From positions 1-37,943 of IMG/VR virus record IMGVR_UViG_3300045975_000025: 37,943 bases of DNA. One strand, 5' to 3'. The DNA comes from a virus. A model generated the notes under the pieces. It saw only the letters and a list, made by a program, of their open reading frames with translations, was not told the origin of the DNA and did not search any database. A program made the translations under genes and the position numbers. Shown in pieces: positions 24,292 through 30,829 of this stretch. How positions within the stretch are numbered: position 1 is the first letter of the stretch; every line of letters begins with the position of its first letter.

Positions 24292-24702
24292 CTACGCCAC
24301 CGTGACCGCGAGCGCCCCCACGTCGAAGAACGGAGCCGGGTCCCCGCTATTGACGGTCTTGGGAACCGTGAGCGCTCCGTAGCAGAGGAGATTCCCACCC
24401 GAGGCCGCATCCCAGATGCCGAAATGCGTCACCACGCCCCAGTTGGCTGAGGGAGCCGGGAACGTGAGGGAGGCGAGATTCGCGGAGAGCCCAGCGGTGA
24501 GCGAGGGAGCCGACCAGTTGAGGTCGTCCGCGTCACGCTGGACCCGCGCGTAGGAGCCCCCAGAGACCTCGGTGCCCGAGGCGTCGTCCGCAGGGTTCGC
24601 GGTATGCAGCGAGACGTGTCGCGCGGTGGTCTTCGCCCAGGTGGCTGAGCGGAGCAGATGGGCCCGAATCTGGCCCTCCAGGTAGTCAGATGCCTGGGAC
24701 AT
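24292..24702 (-). CDS. Phage tail fibre family protein
   Basis: The 136-aa product carries HVSLHTANPADDASGTEVSG, SYARV, then WGVVTHFGIWDAASGGNLLC and YGAL near the end. This is the recognisable pattern of a small, widespread phage tail-fibre family (LHTADPxDxGxGTEVSGxxYAR ... FGIxDAxxGGNLLxxGxL). It is likely a virion structural protein. It is tightly packed with its neighbours. Confidence 0.72.
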   Translation of the reverse strand: MSQASDYLEGQIRAHLLRSATWAKTTARHVSLHTANPADDASGTEVSGGSYARVQRDADDLNWSAPSLTAGLSANLASLTFPAPSANWGVVTHFGIWDAASGGNLLCYGALTVPKTVNSGDPAPFFDVGALAVTVA

Positions 24703-24705
24703 GGC

Positions 24706-24981
24706 CTACTTCGGGAAGATCGTCAGCAGGGAAGACGCGGTGATCGCGGCGACCTCCAGGCCCGTGACCTCGAAGTCCCCGAGGTCCACGACCACGGTTC
24801 CGGAGACCGGAGCCCGCAGCGTGGTGATCAGGGCCCCCGCGCCGTCTTCCAGGGTGACCGCACCCACCGCCGCAGCCGGAGCCGCATAGACGAGCAACCC
24901 CGGCTTCACCTTCTCCGTGTCGAACAGGACGGCAGCGGTGTCCACCGTCAACCGCCCGGTCTGAGTCAGGTCGTTCGCCAT
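24706..24981 (-). CDS. Small beta-rich structural protein
   Basis: The 91-aa product starts at the ATG at 24981, preceded by AGGAGAG. It is hydrophobic and beta-type (TVDTAAVLFDTEKVKPGLLV, GAVTLEDGAGALITTLRAPV, TVVVDLGDFEVTGL). The frame is open further upstream but only inside the neighbouring gene. Likely a minor virion or fibre component by context; family not recognised. Confidence 0.6.
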   Translation of the reverse strand: MANDLTQTGRLTVDTAAVLFDTEKVKPGLLVYAAPAAAVGAVTLEDGAGALITTLRAPVSGTVVVDLGDFEVTGLEVAAITASSLLTIFPK

Positions 24982-24991
24982 GGGTTCTCTC

Positions 24992-25606
24992 CTAGTTCTT
25001 GTAGTCGGACTGGGACACGTTCTGGAGGATGTCGTCGTTGGAGGTGCCCGTGCCCTTGACCTGGCAGGTGATCGCGGCCCCGTCGTCCTCGGTGAACGTG
25101 TGCTGCGAGTGACGCTCCAGGTCGAGGCCCACCCAGCACTTGATGACAACCCGCTGGGCATCCGAGCCCGTGCGGTAGACCTCGATCTCGTAGGACCAGG
25201 CCAGGTCGTTGGGGTTGGCCGTCACGTTGTTGAGCACGATGTCGGCCGCCGCGCCGAACTTGAACTCCAGGGTCTTGGGGTCCGCGTTGGCCGCGAAGTG
25301 GCCGGTGCCCTTGAGGATCAGGAGCTTCTTGTCCACTTCCAGGTGGGCGGCAGGGATGACATGGGAGTGGAGGTTGGTCTCGCCCGCGCCGACCGAGGCG
25401 GCCTGGGTGACGTTCACCAGGGAGAGTGGTGAGCCCCGCTTCTCCAGACGCCAGCCATCGTCTTCGGCGGTGCGCCGGACCATGGCATCGCCGTCGGACC
25501 CGCCATCGACGGTCAGTGAATCGTTCCACTCGTCGGGACCGACCTCGGTCTCCGAGCCCGCGTCCTCGACCGTGGAGACGAACCGATGAAGAATCTCTCC
25601 CGCCAT
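24992..25606 (-). CDS. Tail-fibre-type protein with HxFVS N-terminal motif
   Basis: The 204-aa product begins MAGEILHRFVSTVEDAGSET, then EVGPDEWNDSLTVDGG. The H[KR]FVSxxxDxxDxTxVxPxxWN pattern is common at the N-termini of phage tail fibre and tail-tip proteins. The C-terminal part is beta-rich with one Cys (IKCWVG). It belongs to the same structural cluster as the surrounding genes. Confidence 0.65.
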   Translation of the reverse strand: MAGEILHRFVSTVEDAGSETEVGPDEWNDSLTVDGGSDGDAMVRRTAEDDGWRLEKRGSPLSLVNVTQAASVGAGETNLHSHVIPAAHLEVDKKLLILKGTGHFAANADPKTLEFKFGAAADIVLNNVTANPNDLAWSYEIEVYRTGSDAQRVVIKCWVGLDLERHSQHTFTEDDGAAITCQVKGTGTSNDDILQNVSQSDYKN

Positions 25607-25609
25607 GGC

Positions 25610-25774
25610 TTACCGCCCCCTCTCGTGGCCGTACTTCTTCTGGGACCATTGACGGCGCTCGGCATCGTTGAGCGCCTTGTCGATCTCGCGCTTGGCTTCG
25701 CGCTCCTCCCGCTTCCGCTCGTCCTTCACCTTCTCCAGACGGCGGGAGAATTCGTCGCTGACGGACGCGCCCAT
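25610..25774 (-). CDS. Highly charged small helical protein (54 aa)
   Basis: Starts MGASVSDEFSRRLEKVKDER and continues as an almost uninterrupted charged helix with alternating Arg/Lys and Glu, ending YGHERGR. It lies between two structural genes with 3-nt spacing to the next start. There is no strong ribosome site, so it may be translated by coupling to the 11-codon ORF just upstream. Function unknown. Confidence 0.5.
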   Translation of the reverse strand: MGASVSDEFSRRLEKVKDERKREEREAKREIDKALNDAERRQWSQKKYGHERGR

Positions 25775-25775
25775 G

Positions 25776-25811
25776 CTAGTAGCCGGGACGCTTCTTCTTG
25801 CGCTTGCCCAT
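25776..25811 (-). CDS. 11-residue basic peptide ORF (possible leader peptide)
   Basis: A tiny ORF reading MGKRKKKRPGY has GAGG five bases upstream and begins 2 nt after the preceding stop; its own stop is one base before the next ATG. It may serve as a coupling leader or be a basic micropeptide. Given the size it may also be chance. Confidence 0.3.
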   Translation of the reverse strand: MGKRKKKRPGY

Positions 25812-25813
25812 GG

Positions 25814-26056
25814 CTACCTCACGCGCTCGATCCGGACCCGATACCGCTCGGGGCCGTTGGCAGCGGGCATCATGGGGCCCGCACCGTTCAGGTCGATGGT
25901 CGTGATGTCCGGCTGGGCATCCCCGGAGCCATCCGCCGCTGCCGTGGACAGGCGACCGTCCTCCGCCGCAGGGCTCAGCACGACATCGGTGCCCCCGTTG
26001 GTGGTGATCCGCATGTTGATGTCCACGTTCAACTCGATCTTGTCGCCGTAGGCCAT
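25814..26056 (-). CDS. Small structural-cluster protein
   Basis: The 80-aa product begins MAYGDKIELNVDINMRITTN and is beta-type, ending with a basic RYRVRIERVR. It lies immediately downstream of the terminase gene in the late operon. Family unknown; a virion component is likely from context only. Confidence 0.55.
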   Translation of the reverse strand: MAYGDKIELNVDINMRITTNGGTDVVLSPAAEDGRLSTAAADGSGDAQPDITTIDLNGAGPMMPAANGPERYRVRIERVR

Positions 26057-26069
26057 GGGGTCTCCCTCC

Positions 26070-27485
26070 CTAGTGCTTGAACACGTCGAACTCGGTGTCG
26101 GCCATCTCCACAGGCGGAGTATGCGCGAAGGGGGACCAGGCTGTCAAGGCCATCGGGGACGGGAGGTTGCCCTGCGCCTGCCAGGCGAGCGCCCGGTAAC
26201 GCAGAGCATCCGCCGCGTGGCTGGAGTAGTCGTGGACCGGCTTCTGGGACCAGACGCGAAGCTCCGGGTCCCACTCCCTGTGGTAGGCCACCAGGAGGTC
26301 CAGGAGCCGCAGGACGTTGGGATGATCCCGGAACATGGCTCGGGCCAAGAAAACCCGGCTGGCGTTGATTCCTTCGGCCAGGGCCACCTTCGGGACGATC
26401 TGCACGGGACCCAGGAGCCCCGGCTTGAAGCCCAGGTCCCAGGCGGTCTGGACGCGGGTTTTCCCCGAGGAGAACTCGGTCACCTTGCCGTCATGGGGCC
26501 AGTAGTGGCGGCCATAGAGATACCCAGCCTGCTGAAGCCACTTCGCATAGACCTCCAGGCCGCCGCCCTTGCCCTCGTGGAAGTCCACGACGTAGGGGAC
26601 CTGGCCCAGGGTCTGGGTGAGGATGATCGCCGTGGAGTCGTCCACGCCGAGGTCCCAGGCCGTGTCCACCGGGGAATGCTTGGCGAAGTACTTGGATTGG
26701 ATGCGGGATTCCAGCCGGGCCGAGGAGATCAGGTCGCCGTAGTAGGAGCCCTCCATCGCGCCCTCGAACGAGCAGAAGTACTCCTGCTGAATCGTCTCCT
26801 CGGACATGCCCGAGGCCCGCTCCTCGTCGATGATGTCGGGGCCCACCACCGGGAGTCCCGATTCGCCGGGCGCGTCCCGCTTGGTCTCGTCCACGGTCTT
26901 GAGCGAGCAGAACCACTGGGGGTTCTGGCGGGCGATGTTGTAAATCTCCCAACCCCAGTTTTTCCCACGGGGCGTGAAGTTGAACACCGCCCAGCCCCCG
27001 TTCTCGGCCAGGATCGGGCGGATCAGCGTCCAGGCCATGGGGTTCTGGATCGAGTACTCGCTGAACACGCAGCCCACGGGGTTCGTGCCCACCACCCGGT
27101 CGATGTTGTCCGTGCCGATGATCTGGAACCGGGAGCCATTCACGCAGGTAATCGACATCTCGGTCTCGTTCCGCTCAGGGAACAGGGACTTGGGGAAGTG
27201 GTCGAGGAACCGCTTGCCCTCCTTGTCGATGGCCTCCCAGATGGCCTTGTTGCCCTGGGTGTAGGTGGGGAAGAAGTAGAAATACGTCCCCACGCGCTGG
27301 AGCATCTTGGCGATCAGGAAGTTCAGGCAGGTCTTGTCCTTGCCGGAGCGGCGGTGCCAGACGAGGACCGCGCGGAGGCACCCGGCCTTCATCGCCATGA
27401 GGAAGTCACGCTGGTAGGATCGAGGCGCGTAGCCAACGGGCAATTGAATGGGCGGCACGAGGGGAGGATGACATGGCTGATGCAT
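26070..27485 (-). CDS. Terminase large subunit (packaging ATPase-nuclease)
   Basis: The 471-aa product has the packaging ATPase P-loop HRRSGKDKT (K49), a Walker B-like GCVFSE (E143), a coupling-type segment WAVFNFTPRGKNW, and an RNase H-like nuclease domain with TAWDLGVDDSTAI, PHDG and SSHAADALRY blocks. It drives DNA into the procapsid and cuts it. PRSYQRDFLMAMKAG near residue 21 is the usual adenine-binding start. The ATG at 27485 has no clear ribosome site and overlaps, head to head, a plus-strand gene by 13 nt; a GTG at 27458 is an alternative start. Confidence 0.93.
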   Translation of the reverse strand: MHQPCHPPLVPPIQLPVGYAPRSYQRDFLMAMKAGCLRAVLVWHRRSGKDKTCLNFLIAKMLQRVGTYFYFFPTYTQGNKAIWEAIDKEGKRFLDHFPKSLFPERNETEMSITCVNGSRFQIIGTDNIDRVVGTNPVGCVFSEYSIQNPMAWTLIRPILAENGGWAVFNFTPRGKNWGWEIYNIARQNPQWFCSLKTVDETKRDAPGESGLPVVGPDIIDEERASGMSEETIQQEYFCSFEGAMEGSYYGDLISSARLESRIQSKYFAKHSPVDTAWDLGVDDSTAIILTQTLGQVPYVVDFHEGKGGGLEVYAKWLQQAGYLYGRHYWPHDGKVTEFSSGKTRVQTAWDLGFKPGLLGPVQIVPKVALAEGINASRVFLARAMFRDHPNVLRLLDLLVAYHREWDPELRVWSQKPVHDYSSHAADALRYRALAWQAQGNLPSPMALTAWSPFAHTPPVEMADTEFDVFKH

Positions 27486-27718
27486 TTCGTCAAATCGCCG
27501 AGGGGCTCTACCACCAGGCCGGGGGGAATCGGGTCATCTGCTGCCAGGTCTGCCACGCCGAGGTCGAGGGCAACTACGCCTTCCTGCCGGAGAAAAGCTG
27601 GTGCCGGGGCTGTGGGCACTGGGTCCCGGTCTATCACCCCGGCTGTCAGTGGCACCCGGAGACCAGGGACTCCCTGGAGGACTGGCGGCGGTATCAGCCG
27701 CCCCAGGAGTTTTACTAG
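27473..27718 (+). CDS. Small zinc-ribbon protein, opposite strand to terminase
   Basis: The 81-aa product has two CxxC pairs (C24/C27 and C44/C47: CQVC, CRGC) plus a later Cys and His, consistent with a zinc ribbon. The ATG has a very strong ribosome site, GGGGAGGA, a few bases upstream. It is the only plus-strand gene within a long minus-strand region, and its start overlaps the terminase start. It might regulate the divergent late operon, but that is inference from position. Confidence 0.7.
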   Translation: MADAFRQIAEGLYHQAGGNRVICCQVCHAEVEGNYAFLPEKSWCRGCGHWVPVYHPGCQWHPETRDSLEDWRRYQPPQEFY

Positions 27719-27804
27719 GAATCGTCATTCTCAGCCAAAATAAAAATTTGGTTTTTAATATTTGTGAATCACAAAGGAATCCCCCTGGCAGAGAATCGTC
27801 ATTC
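27719..27804. repeat. Two operator-like copies of GAATCGTCATTC
   Basis: The 12-mer GAATCGTCATTC occurs at 27719-27730 and again at 27793-27804. Each copy is itself a small palindrome (GAAT-N4-ATTC). Two identical palindromic sites 74 bp apart flanking an AT-rich stretch, directly after a stop codon, look like binding sites for a dimeric regulator. Confidence 0.5.
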
Positions 27805-27832
27805 CGGCCCCTCTATATACAGTATTAATATA

Positions 27833-27855
27833 CCCTTCTGCTATAAGCAGAAGGG
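27833..27855. terminator. Perfect 9-bp hairpin in the control region
   Basis: CCCTTCTGC and GCAGAAGGG pair perfectly around a TATAA loop. There is no clear T tract on either strand, so it may be a weak bidirectional terminator or a protein-binding palindrome. Confidence 0.4.
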
Positions 27856-28064
27856 ATAAAGGATATCTATATACTATATAGCCCAGCCGCCAGCCTGGTG
27901 GGCTGGCTCATCCTGGGCTGGTATACGGTATCCTGCCCAGCCGCCCTTTGGAATCAGGGACTTGGAAAGATTGATCCTCAACCGGGAGGGGCTCGCCGCC
28001 AAGCTCGCCCCTCGTATACGGGCCACGACGGGTTCGCCGCGTCAAGCTGGGAACACCCTGTTCT

Positions 28065-28469
28065 CTAGGTGACGGGGTGGTTGGAGATCAGGACCCGGTG
28101 GGGGCCCCCCTGGGAGTCCAGGAGGTTGAGGAGCTTCATCAGCGCGGCGCGGGACTCAATGACGATATCCGAGCCCCGGCGCAGCCCGACGATGATGCAG
28201 CCCTCGGTGTCGGAGATCGTGTTCCCGGTGTGGATGCGGATGCCGGTGAACCCCGGAACGTCCTTGAGCAGCGGCAGCCGCTCCTTGAACTTGGGAGAGT
28301 GGGTGACCTCGACCTCGTACTCTCCAGCCGGGATCGCGGTGGCTCCGGGCACCTTGGGCCCCTCCCGCACCGCGTCCTCCAGCGTGTAGGCGAGGAACAC
28401 ACCCCCACTCCCCAGCTTCCCAATCGTCCTCACCGAATCCAGGTCATACCTGACGATTTCGAGGTCCAC
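28065..28469 (-). CDS. DUF5675 family protein
   Basis: The 134-aa product matches the DUF5675 pattern: FLAYTLEDAVREG, KVPGATAIPAGEYEVEVTHS, PLLKDVPGFTGIRIHTGNTI and SDTEGCIIVG. The HTGN-x3-DTEGC block (H80, D87, C91) resembles the His...Ser-x-GC active site of L,D-transpeptidase-like folds, so a cell-wall role is possible; no endolysin was found elsewhere in the window. That idea is inference; the family has no firmly established function that I know. The start is GTG with AAAGGA upstream. Confidence 0.75.
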   Translation of the reverse strand: MDLEIVRYDLDSVRTIGKLGSGGVFLAYTLEDAVREGPKVPGATAIPAGEYEVEVTHSPKFKERLPLLKDVPGFTGIRIHTGNTISDTEGCIIVGLRRGSDIVIESRAALMKLLNLLDSQGGPHRVLISNHPVT

Positions 28470-28507
28470 GGTGTTCCTTTCCAGGGAGCCGGGCTCCCAC
28501 GCGAGGC

Positions 28508-29095
28508 TCAGGAACCAGAATCGCTCCCCACGCCCGGCTGGGACTCCGCCAAATTCTTGGGGGTGGTGGGGGGTGAATTTTGGAAATCGGGCATGAAATT
28601 TGCAAGCTCTGCCTGCGCGTGCGCGGGCATGTGCTCGGGTAGCGCGGGCGGGCCCGCGTCTACATGCGCGGGGGGTGCATTTCCCGTGCCACCTGCCCAG
28701 TCCGGGAGCATCACCTGGATTGCAATACCCGTGCCAACGACCTTGGCAAGCTCGCCTGACAGTGAGGCAGAGGTTTTCTCCAAATTAAACGCAGCCCTAG
28801 CGAGCGCGTCCACTTCCATTGCCCCGGTTTTCCCCAGAGGTTGAGAGAGCCGATTGTCAAGCTTATCAAGTACTTTCGTCCCAACCCTGGCAAGCCGCTT
28901 GAGGTTGCGGGAGCGGATTTCGGCCCGCAAAGCCTTGATAAACAAGGGGTTATCGTGCCGACGGGTCACCCGCCAAATGGTGCTCGGCGAGACCCCCCAG
29001 TGTTCCGCAAGTACGCGAATAGGTTGACCGCCAGCGACGGCGGCGAGGATTTGCTGCTCCTGTTCGCTGCTAATGAGGGCCTTTGGTCCGGGCAT
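28508..29095 (-). CDS. Probable terminase small subunit (HTH)
   Basis: The 195-aa product from the ATG at 29095 begins MPGPKALISSEQEQQILAAV, followed by a helix-turn-helix (PIRVLAEHWGVSPSTIWRVT, about residues 25-44), a basic helix, a central helical oligomerisation-like region (VGTKVLDKLDNRLSQPLGKT) and a Pro/Ala-rich acidic tail. HTH plus helical core and position upstream of the large subunit fit TerS, which recognises packaging sites. A transcription regulator is the alternative. Earlier in-frame starts (29113 or 29281) lack support; the promoter-like box just upstream favours 29095. Confidence 0.6.
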   Translation of the reverse strand: MPGPKALISSEQEQQILAAVAGGQPIRVLAEHWGVSPSTIWRVTRRHDNPLFIKALRAEIRSRNLKRLARVGTKVLDKLDNRLSQPLGKTGAMEVDALARAAFNLEKTSASLSGELAKVVGTGIAIQVMLPDWAGGTGNAPPAHVDAGPPALPEHMPAHAQAELANFMPDFQNSPPTTPKNLAESQPGVGSDSGS

Positions 29096-29101
29096 GTCCC
29101 T

Positions 29102-29153
29102 ATCTTGAAACATGTGCCGAAAACTGTCAAGGGGTGACGCAATTTGTGTCACC
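29102..29153 (-). promoter_or_regulatory. Promoter-like box with 21-bp palindrome upstream of the TerS-like gene
   Basis: A perfect TTGACA on the minus strand (29125-29130) abuts an almost perfect 21-bp palindrome at 29133-29153 with half-sites GGTGAC and GTCACC. A weak -10 (CAAGAT, 29102-29107) would put transcription start at or next to the ATG, giving a very short or absent leader. The palindrome is placed as for an operator overlapping the -35. Confidence 0.45.
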
Positions 29154-29232
29154 TGCTTTTCCCCTTGCAAATCGCAGGGTTGCGGCGCGTTTGGGTGGAA
29201 AAATGCCCTGTTTGAGGTGCCGAAAATGGTCA
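29114..29232. repeat. Direct repeat GTGCCGAAAANNGTCA (two copies)
   Basis: The 16-bp element occurs at 29114-29129 and 29217-29232, 103 bp apart, identical except for the two central N positions. The first copy contains the TTGACA box on the complementary strand. They may be regulator sites or a promoter pair. Confidence 0.5.
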
Positions 29233-29930
29233 CTTCGAGAGGGGGCCAGGTCAATGAAAACGGGCACTTAGCGCTTGGCACGGGTCTGGCAGGAGCAAGG
29301 GCCGTCGCAAGCGGGGCACCGGGCCAGTAGGGGGCCGGACGCGGCGACAGGCACCGGGCGGACGTGATGCCCGGACAGGGGGCCCGAGGTTAGGTAGCCC
29401 CCGCAAGAGTAGGCGGACCAAACGCCTGTAGCGGCCAGAGGGCCACGGGCCAATGGGGGCCGAGGGTAGCGGGGCAGACGCCGAAACGGCTAGGGCGGCC
29501 AACCCCGGCAAGTTAGCGAAATGCCAAGTGGTAAACCCGCGAGTAGGGGTCTTGCGTAGACTCGAAACCCCCGAAACACGGTACTCGGGCATGGATGCTA
29601 GCGGGTCTGACGTGGCAAGGGTTGCACCCTTGACCCACAAAGTACACGTTGACAAGCCTTTAGGGCCCGGAACACGCCTAAGCTTGGCAAAGCCTAGCGC
29701 CATGCGTCTCTGGCACGCTGGGAAAGGTAGGCTAGCCAATGGGGGCCGATACTTAGCCCCTAGCGAGGGTAGGAACAGCGACGGTAGCCCGGTGGGAACG
29801 TCAACGGGCGGCAAAGTTTCCCGACACTTACGCGGGGCAAGCAAGCCCCGTGCCACATGGCCAAACGACGGGCGCAAACACTGGCCCGCTACCGCGCCAT
29901 GGCATGGGGCTTGCAAGCCTTACGCGAGCG
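29154..29930. other. Long gene-free region with many short hairpins
   Basis: About 780 bases contain no ORF with a credible ribosome site or protein-like composition. Instead there are many local inverted repeats: CCGGGC/GCCCGG near 29348-29371, CAAGGGT-TGC-ACCCTTG near 29617, GCGGGGC/GCCCCGT near 29832, GGCTTGCAAGCC near 29909, and the element GCCAATGGGGGCCGA twice (near 29450 and 29735). Frequent GAAA and short unpaired A-rich spacers between G/C stems look like a folded RNA. A large non-coding RNA, an origin, or a packaging region are all possible; I match none of the known large RNAs. Confidence 0.45.
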
Positions 29931-29985
29931 GAGGGGTGCGGGCGCAAGCCCGCATTAACGCGCACTCAGGGGTCCCAAGCCCCCT
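29931..29985 (+). promoter_or_regulatory. Two-hairpin RNA motif, copy A
   Basis: GAGGGG (29931) is followed by a stem TGCGGGC/GCCCGCA with a GCAA loop, a TTAACGCGCACTC linker and a second stem AGGGG/CCCCT with loop TCCCAAGC (29973-29980). The ATG of the 48-aa gene is 28 nt downstream, after AGGAGGG. See finding on the five-copy family. Confidence 0.7.
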
Positions 29986-30013
29986 ATCCCAAACCCACTC
30001 AGGAGGGAATCCC

Positions 30014-30160
30014 ATGTACACCGTCGAATGCAAGTGTGGCTACAAGTCCACGCAGCCGCGCGAGGAGAAGTCCGCCCAGATTCTGGCCGAGTATCACGAG
30101 GCCCTGAACAAGAAACGCGCCTACGCGCATGATGCGTGGCCGGTACGGATTCAGGGCTAA
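30014..30160 (+). CDS. Small unknown protein (48 aa)
   Basis: The ATG has a perfect ribosome site (AGGAGGG at 30001-30007) and follows motif copy A. The product starts MYTVECKCGYKSTQPREEKS with a CxC pair and ends with a basic helix. The frame is open for 560 bases upstream, but that stretch is the hairpin-rich non-coding region and lacks a ribosome site. Function unknown. Confidence 0.65.
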   Translation: MYTVECKCGYKSTQPREEKSAQILAEYHEALNKKRAYAHDAWPVRIQG

Positions 30161-30170
30161 ATACCACGCG

Positions 30171-30230
30171 GAGGGGTGCGGGGACTGAACACCCCCGCAT
30201 TAACGCGGCTAGCTGGTCCCAAGCCCAGCT
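30171..30230 (+). promoter_or_regulatory. Two-hairpin RNA motif, copy B
   Basis: Shares GCGGAGGGGTGCGGG with copy A. First stem TGCGGGG/CCCCGCA, linker TTAACGCGGCT, second stem AGCTGG/CCAGCT with loop TCCCAAGC (30217-30224). A further ATGGGT/ACCCAT hairpin follows before the ATG of the 99-aa gene at 30272. Confidence 0.7.
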
Positions 30231-30271
30231 ATGGGTCTTAGGCCGCCAACCCATACTCAGGAGACACCACC

Positions 30272-30571
30272 ATGGACGCGATGAACACCACGCAGGAGAC
30301 TCAGGAGATTCCCGAGAAGACTCAGGCCGAGTTGGACGCGCTCAAGCTCTGCCCGGAAGCCCAGGCGGCCGCCCGTCTCGTGGGCGCGTGGATTTGGGCC
30401 GAGTTTCCGAGCAAGCCCAGCCCGGATACGCTCACGTTCCTGAAGGCGCGCGGCTATCGGTTCAACCCTAAGCGCAAGGTCTGGCAGAATGCCTGCGGGG
30501 TGTTCACGCGCCGTGCGCCCTATGACCCCCGCGAGAAGTACGGGGTGCTCAAGGTCGAGTCGCTGGGCTAG
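30272..30571 (+). CDS. Small unknown protein (99 aa)
   Basis: The product contains FLKARGYRFNPKRKVWQNAC, a pattern (L-x-x-x-G[FY]R[FW]-x-P-x-[KR]KxW) found in small domains of mobile-element proteins that resize or accompany DNA-processing enzymes; its role is unknown. The N-terminus is Thr/Glu-rich and probably flexible. AGGAG lies nine bases upstream. It lies between motif copies B and C. Confidence 0.6.
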   Translation: MDAMNTTQETQEIPEKTQAELDALKLCPEAQAAARLVGAWIWAEFPSKPSPDTLTFLKARGYRFNPKRKVWQNACGVFTRRAPYDPREKYGVLKVESLG

Positions 30572-30573
30572 CT

Positions 30574-30632
30574 GAGGGGTCAGGGGGCCCGAGCCCCCTG
30601 ATTAAAGCGCAGCCACGGTCCCAAGCCCGTGG
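30574..30632 (+). promoter_or_regulatory. Two-hairpin RNA motif, copy C
   Basis: GAGGGG (30574), first stem TCAGGGGGC/GCCCCCTGA with loop CCGA, linker TTAAAGCGCAG, second stem CCACGG/CCGTGG with loop TCCCAAGC (30619-30626). The ribosome site GGAGGAGGAG starts right at the end of the second stem and the ATG of the 59-aa gene follows at 30646, so folding could affect access to the ribosome site. Confidence 0.75.
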
Positions 30633-30645
30633 GAGGAGGAGTACC

Positions 30646-30825
30646 ATGCGCCGATTCCAGAAAGGCCCCTGGACGGTCAATCTGGGCCGTCTGGGCACCG
30701 TGGGTGTTATCGCCCACCAATGGGACGGGTTCGCACTCAGGGGCCCGTGCCGTCCGTTCGGGACGTTTCACTATCTGTGGCTCACGCTGGGATGGGTGAG
30801 CATCCGCATTCGAGGGGAGGTGTAA
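30646..30825 (+). CDS. Small unknown protein (59 aa)
   Basis: The ATG is preceded by GGAGGAGGAG. The product starts MRRFQKGPWTVNLGRLGTVG and ends with an aromatic/hydrophobic segment (FHYLWLTLGWVSIRIRGEV); it is basic and beta-type, reminiscent of a small membrane-peripheral or nucleic-acid-binding protein. It is directly controlled, if at all, by motif copy C. No family recognised. Confidence 0.6.
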   Translation: MRRFQKGPWTVNLGRLGTVGVIAHQWDGFALRGPCRPFGTFHYLWLTLGWVSIRIRGEV

Positions 30826-30829
30826 ATCT

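Larger units (their letters stand above)
27719..28064. promoter_or_regulatory. AT-rich intergenic control region (possible promoters or origin)
   Basis: This 346-bp gap is strikingly AT-rich over its first ~165 bases compared with the rest of the window. It contains an operator-like direct repeat, a perfect 9-bp hairpin, and alternating copies of GCCCAGCCGCC (27881, 27935) and GGGCTGG (27900, 27915) that can form two hairpins. CCAAA/TTTGG followed by TTTTT (about 27734-27755) could end plus-strand transcription. On the minus strand TTCACA and TTTATT with 18-nt spacing form a weak promoter candidate toward the terminase. No ORF is convincing here. Confidence 0.55.

Noticed and set aside
29251-29916. 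221-aa minus-strand ORF
   Set aside because: Pro/Arg/Leu-rich translation with no domain and no ribosome site; looks like chance openness of GC-rich sequence.
29154-29930. RNase P RNA, tmRNA, group I intron or tRNA
   Set aside because: A short GGTAAACCC-like match was seen but none of the other conserved blocks of these RNAs; no GGTTCGAATCC-type tRNA arm was found.
29453-30013. Upstream extension of the 48-aa gene to a 235-aa protein
   Set aside because: The extension crosses the hairpin-rich non-coding region and motif copy A, has no ribosome site, and its composition is unlike a protein. The ATG at 30014 has AGGAGGG.
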